Under the pieces are notes generated by a model, which had not been told where the DNA came from, searched no databases, and worked only from the letters and a program-made list of their open reading frames with translations. A DNA stretch of 11,018 bases from Nitrospinota bacterium (GTDB lineage Bacteria > UBA8248), in NCBI GenBank assembly GCA_011523725.1, contig WTGD01000332.1, forward strand, positions 1-11,018, in the 5' to 3' direction. The translations under genes and the position numbers were made by a program. Each line of letters starts with the position of its first letter. Positions within the stretch are counted from its first letter, which is position 1. Positions 6,748 to 11,018 of the stretch are shown here, piece by piece.

Positions 6748-7233
6748 ATGACGACGTATGAGTCCTTGAGTCTGCTCATCAGTTTCCTGCATCTCATCAC
6801 CGCCTTCGGCGGTCTGGGGCTGGTCTATCACGGCATCCGCGTCATGGACCGCAACGCGCGGATGCGGTCGGCGGATTCCGAGCGCAAGCACGACCATGCA
6901 ATGGCCGAATCGGAGCGCAGGCACGACGAATTCATGGCCAGCCTGGAACGCAGGCATGACGAGGTGATGGCCGGCCTGGAACGAAGGCACGACCAGTTCA
7001 TGGCCGGCCTGGAGCGCAGGCATGACGAGGCGATGGCGGATTCCGAGCGCAAGTACAATCAGGAGACGGCCGCGTCCGACCGCAGGCACGAGGAGTCGAT
7101 GACCTCGCTGCGCGCGCTCATCGACTCCCAGGCGGAGGACCGAAAGGCGTTGCGCGAGTCGATGGAAGCGCAAAACGAGAGCCGCGAAGCGCTGCGGGTG
7201 CTGGTCGCGCGCGCAAGCGGCGAGTCGGCATAA
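6748..7233 (+). CDS. Membrane-anchored hendecad-repeat coiled-coil protein
   Basis: Protein of 161 residues, not recognised as a named family. One hydrophobic segment at about 6-30 would anchor the N-terminus in the membrane. A basic stretch RVMDRNARMR follows, and then seven 11-residue units at 44-120 of the form (S/L)ERRHDEFMAx. The coil continues less regularly to about 155. An 11-residue period predicts a long, nearly straight or slightly right-handed coiled coil, probably cytoplasmic by the positive-inside rule. His recurs at unit position 5 in six units (48, 59, 70, 81, 92, 114; Tyr103 in the sixth). Met recurs at position 9 in six units (52, 63, 74, 85, 96, 118). The start is supported by GAGGAGGA at 6733-6740. 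It may act as a scaffold or a spacer; its function is unknown. Confidence 0.8.
   Translation: MTTYESLSLLISFLHLITAFGGLGLVYHGIRVMDRNARMRSADSERKHDHAMAESERRHDEFMASLERRHDEVMAGLERRHDQFMAGLERRHDEAMADSERKYNQETAASDRRHEESMTSLRALIDSQAEDRKALRESMEAQNESREALRVLVARASGESA
6877..7107 (+). repeat. Seven in-frame 33-bp tandem repeats inside the coiled-coil gene
   Basis: The seven 11-residue units correspond to consecutive 33-bp DNA units. The middle units (6910-7041) are especially alike at the DNA level, for instance ATGGCCGGCCTGGA at the end of two of them. This suggests recent slippage-type expansion. There are no unique spacers, so it is not a CRISPR array. Confidence 0.8.
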
Positions 7234-7314
7234 GTGTGCGGGAAATATGGAGTATGCAAATTCATTTCAGGCAGCGATGACGCACCGTATTAGAATAAGA
7301 AGGAGTTCACCAAG

Positions 7315-8223
7315 ATGAGCGCGAAAAACACATTAGACAGTCTGGAAGTCGTGCCGACGGGCGCCGCCTTGGGCGCCGAGATCAGGGGCGTAGACCTGTC
7401 CGCACCCATGCCCGAGGAGGTCAAAGATGCCCTTCGCGACGCGTGGACGGAGCACCTCGTTCTCCTGTTCCGGGACCAGGAGATGACCGAGGAACAGCAC
7501 CTCGACGCCACGCGCATCTTCGGTGAGGCCGTCGTGCCCGCCGCCAAGGCCTACTACGACAAGGCCGGGAAACAGCAGACATGGGCGGCGAAGTACCCCG
7601 AGATCACCGTCGTCCACAACCTGGACGATGACGGCAACCCCGTGCAGCAGAACGAAAGCCTGGGCTCCGGCGAGGTCGTCTGGCACAACGACAACTCCTA
7701 CGCCGAGAAACCGCCCGCGGGCAGCATGCTCTACGGGCGGAGGCTCCCCCCATCGGGCGGGAACACGTGCTTCAGCAACCAGTACACGGCGTATGAGACC
7801 CTGCCCGAGGACGTGAAGCAGAAAATCGAGGGCAAGACCGCCGTCCACGACGCAAGCAGAAACTCCGCCGGCACGCTGCGGCCGGGCGTCAAGCTGCCCA
7901 CCAAGCCCTCGGAAGTTCCCGGGCCGCACCATCCCCTCGTGTGCACGCACCCCGAATCGGGAAGACGCGCACTTTATCTCGGCCGCAGGCGGGCGTATCC
8001 GTCGCAATACATCGACGACATGGAAGAGGGGGAGAGCGAAGCGCTTCTCGATTTCCTCTGGGAACACGCCTGCCGCGACGAACTCGTCTGGGCGCACGTC
8101 TGGCGGCTGGGCGACGTACTGCTCTGGGACAACCGCTGCACCATGCACTACCGCGAACCCCACGCGGGCACGCACCCGCGCCTCATGCACCGCACCCAGA
8201 TCGAGGGCGCGCAGCCTGTGTAG
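7315..8223 (+). CDS. TauD/TfdA family Fe(II)/2-oxoglutarate-dependent dioxygenase
   Basis: Cytosolic non-haem iron oxygenase of 302 residues, typical family length. The iron triad is complete: H124 and D126 in VWHNDNSY, and H278 in CTMHY. R289, 11 residues after H278, matches the 2-oxoglutarate-binding Arg266 of E. coli TauD. R293 in RLMHRTQIEG matches TauD Arg270, which contacts the taurine sulfonate. Other taurine-pocket positions differ (for example E120 where TauD has Asn95), so taurine is unlikely. An acidic-group-bearing substrate remains possible; Tfd-like, sulfonate, sulfate-ester and amino-acid hydroxylases are all in this family. AAGGAG at 7300-7305 supports the start. It lies 81 bp after the coiled-coil gene, and a repeat-rich gap of 580 bp separates it from the hydrolase operon. 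The link to that operon is inferred only. Confidence 0.9.
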   Translation: MSAKNTLDSLEVVPTGAALGAEIRGVDLSAPMPEEVKDALRDAWTEHLVLLFRDQEMTEEQHLDATRIFGEAVVPAAKAYYDKAGKQQTWAAKYPEITVVHNLDDDGNPVQQNESLGSGEVVWHNDNSYAEKPPAGSMLYGRRLPPSGGNTCFSNQYTAYETLPEDVKQKIEGKTAVHDASRNSAGTLRPGVKLPTKPSEVPGPHHPLVCTHPESGRRALYLGRRRAYPSQYIDDMEEGESEALLDFLWEHACRDELVWAHVWRLGDVLLWDNRCTMHYREPHAGTHPRLMHRTQIEGAQPV

Positions 8224-8295
8224 GGTTACGGAGCGAGTTCAAAGAGTCAGCCTCACCTCTGCAGGGCGACTCCCAGAAAAGGTTTTGATCTTTTC

Positions 8296-8455
8296 ACTCC
8301 CCCCTTGAGGGGGAGTCGAAGAGCTAAGGTCGAAAGCCCGCAAGCGATTCGGTGGGGGGTGAAACGCGTTTGATCGCCATTCCGAATTCTACCCCCCACC
8401 GCATCGGATTTCGCCTAAAGGCTCATCCTCTGCGACTCCCCCTCAAGGGGGGAGT
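8296..8455. repeat. Long imperfect palindromic element (MITE-like)
   Basis: The 21-bp termini at 8296-8316 and 8435-8455 are exact reverse complements (ACTCCCCC at both outer ends), and each also folds on itself. Inner arms CGGTGGGGGGT (8350-8360) and ACCCCCCACCG (8391-8401) are also exact. The sequence between termini and inner arms is partly complementary, so the whole 160 bp could fold as one long hairpin with a loop of about 30 bp. No transposase is present. It may be a mobilised non-autonomous element or a REP/BIME-like sequence. Confidence 0.7.
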
Positions 8456-8481
8456 GATTTTAGTGCGCTCCTTCGGTGAGG

Positions 8482-8509
8482 TTTTCAACAGCCCCCTCAA
8501 GGGGGGAGT
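8482..8509. repeat. Second copy of the CAACA-CCCCCTCAAGGGGGG module
   Basis: This 28-bp stretch matches 275-302 with a single difference (CAACAG here, CAACAA there). The bases to its left (8463-8480, GTGCGCTCCTTCGGTGAG) resemble those to the right of the first copy (GTGCTCCTTCTGTGGA at 313-328). The two gaps therefore share related modules in rearranged order. Confidence 0.7.
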
Positions 8510-8537
8510 TTATTGTTCGCACATCAACAGGGCGACC

Positions 8538-8596
8538 GTAGGGACAGGCCCCCGTGCCTGTCCTGACGAGGGACAACCACGGAGGGTTGTCCCTAC
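8538..8596. repeat. GTAGGGACA element with terminal inverted repeats
   Basis: Positions 8538-8546 (GTAGGGACA) and 8588-8596 (TGTCCCTAC) are inverted termini of a 59-bp element. The left half (8538-8563) matches the 26-bp arm at 152-177 with one mismatch. The right half holds its own hairpin, AGGGACAACC (8569-8578) with GGTTGTCCCT (8585-8594). It belongs to the same dispersed family as 152-228. Confidence 0.7.
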
Positions 8597-8699
8597 ACTT
8601 CGCGACAAAGATTCCCCCCCAAAAAACCCACCTGTCCCGATATGTGGAACGAATCCCCGCATTTCGAACCTCCGCTTCGCTTTTCACGCTCGGGCCGAT

Positions 8700-8727
8700 T
8701 TGATAATCTTCCCGCAATCTACATAAC
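8700..8727 (+). promoter_or_regulatory. Weak candidate promoter for the hydrolase operon
   Basis: TTGATA at 8700-8705 and CATAAC at 8722-8727, with a 16-bp spacer, match consensus at five and four of six positions. A start near 8734 would give a leader of about 70 nt containing the hairpin at 8747-8772. Confidence 0.3.
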
Positions 8728-8746
8728 GCGGATCGTTTGGAAAGCC

Positions 8747-8772
8747 GGGACCGAATGGGGCGTTTCGGCCCC
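8747..8772 (+). promoter_or_regulatory. Leader hairpin upstream of the M24 hydrolase gene
   Basis: GGGACCGAA (8747-8755) pairs with TTCGGCCCC (8764-8772) with one A-C mismatch and an 8-nt loop. An alternative pairing, GGGGC (8757-8761) with GCCCC (8768-8772), excludes the first. The ribosome binding site GAGGAA is at 8793-8798, about 20 nt downstream. No T-run follows, so it is not an intrinsic terminator. Confidence 0.3.
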
Positions 8773-8804
8773 CTCCGGATCCCCCCTGCTATGAGGAACG
8801 CATA

Positions 8805-10040
8805 ATGTATCTGAACGAAGAGCGCGCGCGCGGGCTGATGGCCGATTTCGGCTTCGACGCCATCATCGCCTCCACGCCCGAGAACGTCACCTACCTCGCC
8901 GGCACCGTGGGCTGGTCGAACAAGGTCTATGCCTACTCCGTCCACATGCTCGCCGTCTTCGCGCGCGACACCGGCGTGGCCCCCGCCCTCATCGTGCCGG
9001 GCCAGGAGGTCACCTACGTCTCGGCCCAGCAGTCCTGGATCAAGGACCTCTACACCTTCGGCGGCAAGAGCGCGCTCATCCAACCGCCCGGATCAGAAGC
9101 GCAGACGCCCGAGGAGGAAACCTACCTCGGTCTCTACAACGACGACGCGAAACGCGGCAAGAACCCGGGCGAAGCCCTGGGGCTGGCCCTCAAGGCGCGC
9201 GGGATGACCAGGGCGCGGCTCGCCCTCGATCAGGAGCGCGTGATGCCGGGCGTGCGCGCCCAGATAGAGGCGGCCCTGCCGGATGCGGAGATCGTCGACG
9301 CGGCGGATTTCTTCCGCCTGATCCGCATGGTCAAGACGCCGGACGAAATCGCCGCGCTCGCCGCCGCCGCCGAGGTGAACGAGAAGGCGGCGACCGCGGC
9401 GTCCAACGCGGTGGCCGAGGGCGCGACCGAGCGCGAGGTGGCTTCCGTCTTCGCGGCGGAAGTCGGACGCATGGGCGGCAAATGGCAGTGGTTCCACTTC
9501 TGCTCGGGCCGCCGGGCCACGGGCATCTTCCCGCCCACGGACAAGAAGATCGCCACCGGCGAGATGTGGAAGTTCGACGCGGGCGTCGTCCTGAACAACT
9601 ACCAGGGGGACACCGGCTGGGGCGGCGTGCTGGGCGAGCCGACCAAGGCGCAGCTCGACCTCTGGAAGGCGACCGAAGAGGGGTTCGAGGCCGCGATGTC
9701 CAAGGTCAAGGCGGGCGTGCTCGGCTCCACGATTCACCGCACCATGCTCGAAGCCACGCGCGCGGCGGGGCTGCCCGAGCACAACGGCAACTTCGCCGGC
9801 CACGCCATCGGCCTGGAGCAGCGCGAGGTGCCCTACGTCCTCGCCGAACCCGCGCCGCAGGGCAGTCCCTTCCTGCCGGAGTCGAGCGACTTCCCGCTCG
9901 AGGCGGGCTCCACGATATGCGTCGAGAACCCCTGCCAGATATTCGGCATGGGCGGGACACAGATAGAGAAGACCGTCGTCGTCACCGAGACCGGGTATGA
10001 ACCCGTCTACCCGCAGGAGAGAAAACTCTGGGTCGTCTAG
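8805..10040 (+). CDS. M24 family metallohydrolase (Xaa-Pro aminopeptidase / creatinase-like)
   Basis: Soluble pita-bread-fold hydrolase of 411 residues, cytosolic (no signal peptide). The N-terminal creatinase-type domain covers about 1-175, and the catalytic M24 domain about 180-400. All five dinuclear-metal ligands of the peptidase-type M24 family are visible: D258 (KFDAG), D269 (YQGDTG), H333 (AGHAIGLE), E374 (CVENP) and E388 (TQIEKT). The D-to-D spacing is 11, as usual. Retention of all ligands argues for a metal-dependent peptidase, prolidase or amidohydrolase; true creatinase is metal-independent. Ectoine hydrolase DoeA is another relative. GAGGAA at 8793-8798 precedes the start. It is first in an operon with the cyclase-family gene (42 bp later) and a secreted binding protein. 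It probably cleaves an imported small amide or dipeptide, by inference. Confidence 0.9.
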   Translation: MYLNEERARGLMADFGFDAIIASTPENVTYLAGTVGWSNKVYAYSVHMLAVFARDTGVAPALIVPGQEVTYVSAQQSWIKDLYTFGGKSALIQPPGSEAQTPEEETYLGLYNDDAKRGKNPGEALGLALKARGMTRARLALDQERVMPGVRAQIEAALPDAEIVDAADFFRLIRMVKTPDEIAALAAAAEVNEKAATAASNAVAEGATEREVASVFAAEVGRMGGKWQWFHFCSGRRATGIFPPTDKKIATGEMWKFDAGVVLNNYQGDTGWGGVLGEPTKAQLDLWKATEEGFEAAMSKVKAGVLGSTIHRTMLEATRAAGLPEHNGNFAGHAIGLEQREVPYVLAEPAPQGSPFLPESSDFPLEAGSTICVENPCQIFGMGGTQIEKTVVVTETGYEPVYPQERKLWVV

Positions 10041-10082
10041 GCGATCAGGACCAATAGATTTTCAACCAGTAAAGGATTAACC

Positions 10083-10850
10083 ATGTGCGCTACCAGGTTC
10101 ATCGATCTCAGCACCCCCATCATGAACGGCTCGAACGAGCCGCGCCCGCCCGAGGTCACCTACCTCGACCATGAAGAGTTCGGCGCGCGCTCGGCCAAGG
10201 GCTGGGGCATCCCGATAGAGGAGCTCCACGACGGCGTGGGCGGGGCGGCGGAGTTCGTCACCGTCTCCACCCACTCGGCCACCCACATGGACGCCCCCTG
10301 GCACTACGGCCCCACCGTGGCGGGCGAGCCCTCGCGGAAGATCGACAAGGTGCCGCTCGAGTGGTGCTACGGCGACGGCGTGGTTCTCGACCTGAGGCAC
10401 AAGAAGACGGGGGACTGGATCAGCGAAGAAGATATAAAAGAGTGCCTCGCCAGAATCGACTACGAGGTCAAGGCGGGCGACATCGTGCTCCTGTGGACGG
10501 GCACGGACGAGCACCGCGACAGCCCCGATTACCCCGAACTCCATCCGGGCATGAGCATCCCTGCGACGGAGTATCTGCTCGATCGCGGGGTGCGCGTCAT
10601 CGGCATCGACGCCTTCGGCTTCGACAGGCCCTTCAGCTTCCAGGTGCCCGAGTTCAAGGCGGGCAAGCGCGAATCGCTCATGCCGTGCCACCACATCCTG
10701 GGCAGGCAGAGAGAGTATTTCCAGATCGAGCAGATCACCAACATCGGGGCGATCCCGAAGCCGCACGGCTTCAAGATATGCTGTTTCCCGATCAACGTGA
10801 AGGACGCGAGCGGCGCATGGGTGCGTCCGGTCGCGATAGTGGAAGACTAG
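10083..10850 (+). CDS. Cyclase family metal hydrolase (kynurenine formamidase / isatin hydrolase-like)
   Basis: Soluble hydrolase of 255 residues with the cyclase-family metal motif HSATHMDAPWH at 64-74, in the form HxxTHxDxPxH; the usual Gly of HxGTH is Ala here. Expected metal ligands are H64, H68 and D70. A second conserved pair, H204 (PCHHILG) and E216 (QIEQITNIG), is spaced by 12 residues, as in kynurenine formamidases. Known members hydrolyse N-formylkynurenine, isatin or other cyclic amides and formamides. No neighbouring tryptophan-degradation gene is seen, so the specific substrate is open. TAAAGGA at 10070-10075 supports the start. It lies 42 bp after the M24 gene and 30 bp before the binding-protein gene, so cotranscription is likely. 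Confidence 0.88.
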   Translation: MCATRFIDLSTPIMNGSNEPRPPEVTYLDHEEFGARSAKGWGIPIEELHDGVGGAAEFVTVSTHSATHMDAPWHYGPTVAGEPSRKIDKVPLEWCYGDGVVLDLRHKKTGDWISEEDIKECLARIDYEVKAGDIVLLWTGTDEHRDSPDYPELHPGMSIPATEYLLDRGVRVIGIDAFGFDRPFSFQVPEFKAGKRESLMPCHHILGRQREYFQIEQITNIGAIPKPHGFKICCFPINVKDASGAWVRPVAIVED

Positions 10851-10880
10851 GACGAGAAATTTTTCAAGAGGAGATATCCC

Positions 10881-11018
10881 ATGAAAAAGTTTCGACTCGC
10901 TATCACCACTGCAATCCTGTTCGCGCTCATCGCTGCGGCGCCGGTTCCGTCCGCGGCCGCCAGGAAACTCAAGAACATCAAGATCACGATGGCGAACCCG
11001 CTGTTCAACCCGGGCATA
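10881..11018 (+). CDS. Exported protein start, probably ABC transporter substrate-binding protein (partial)
   Basis: Only the first 46 codons are inside the window; the frame is open to the edge. It begins with a Sec signal peptide: MKKFRL (basic), then the hydrophobic ITTAILFALIAAAPVPSAAA, with likely cleavage after an Ala near 25-27. No lipobox Cys is seen. The mature start, RKLKNIKITMANPLFNPGI, resembles the first strand of periplasmic solute-binding proteins of the NMT1/TauA-like type (a short beta strand followed by a ligand-loop start). The family call is tentative because so little is visible. GAGGAG at 10868-10873 is a strong ribosome binding site. Its position 30 bp after the cyclase gene suggests it captures the compound processed by the two hydrolases. 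Confidence 0.7.
   Translation, partial: MKKFRLAITTAILFALIAAAPVPSAAARKLKNIKITMANPLFNPGI

Larger units (their letters stand above)
8224..8804. other. Repeat-rich intergenic region before the hydrolase operon
   Basis: About 580 bp without a credible gene; the short open frames translate repeats. It contains a palindromic element (8296-8455), a second CCCCCTCAAGGGGGG copy (8482-8509), a GTAGGGACAGGC-type element (8538-8596), and a leader-like stretch with a weak promoter and a hairpin before 8805. No clear intrinsic terminator for the upstream dioxygenase gene was found. Confidence 0.7.

Noticed and set aside
6877..7107. CRISPR-like direct repeats
   Set aside because: The 33-bp units are contiguous, in frame and without unique spacers; they encode a coiled coil.
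7333..8190. 285-codon minus-strand frame opposite the dioxygenase
   Set aside because: The plus strand carries the complete TauD/TfdA catalytic motifs; the antisense translation has no recognisable domain.
8805..10040. Calling the M24 gene creatinase or ectoine hydrolase
   Set aside because: All five metal ligands are present, unlike true creatinase, and no other ectoine-degradation gene is visible in the window.

Overview
This is a GC-rich bacterial window of single-domain metabolic and transport genes. Several strong Shine-Dalgarno sites, a tandem SulP pair, a TauD-type dioxygenase and an ABC-type secreted binding protein suggest a Gram-negative environmental bacterium (proteobacterial or a related metagenomic lineage). 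The sequence alone does not fix the phylum. No tRNA, rRNA, CRISPR array, transposase or phage gene was found.

Layout. Positions 1-526 hold perhaps the last codons of an upstream gene and then about 450 bp of nested inverted repeats. Next, on the plus strand, come a PAT-type GNAT acetyltransferase (527-1069) and a higBA toxin-antitoxin locus (1270-1904). In that locus the toxin frame is interrupted by an in-frame TAA just before its catalytic C-terminus. Convergent to it on the minus strand are two adjacent SulP-STAS anion transporters (1954-3570 and 3611-5227). Both come out at exactly 538 residues when started at matching GTG codons, so they look like an in-register tandem duplication. A 189-bp divergent region leads to an Fsr-like MFS exporter (5417-6604), then a small membrane-anchored protein built of 11-residue repeats (6748-7233), then a TauD/TfdA-type Fe(II)/2-oxoglutarate dioxygenase (7315-8223).

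A second repeat-rich gap (8224-8804) shares modules with the first one. It is followed by a compact plus-strand operon: an M24 metallohydrolase (8805-10040), a cyclase/kynurenine-formamidase-like metal hydrolase (10083-10850), and the start of an exported binding protein (10881 to the window edge). These three read as an uptake and hydrolysis pathway for a small amide- or amino-acid-like compound. The dioxygenase may feed it, but the substrate cannot be read from the sequence.

The most notable signals are the nonsense-interrupted higB with its likely leaderless promoter; the two SulP paralogs that each lack a different residue of the predicted TM8 cation site; the histidine/methionine ladder in the hendecad coiled coil; and the related inverted-repeat elements bracketing about 8 kb of genes. 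I see no clear multi-gene defence or otherwise unprecedented system.
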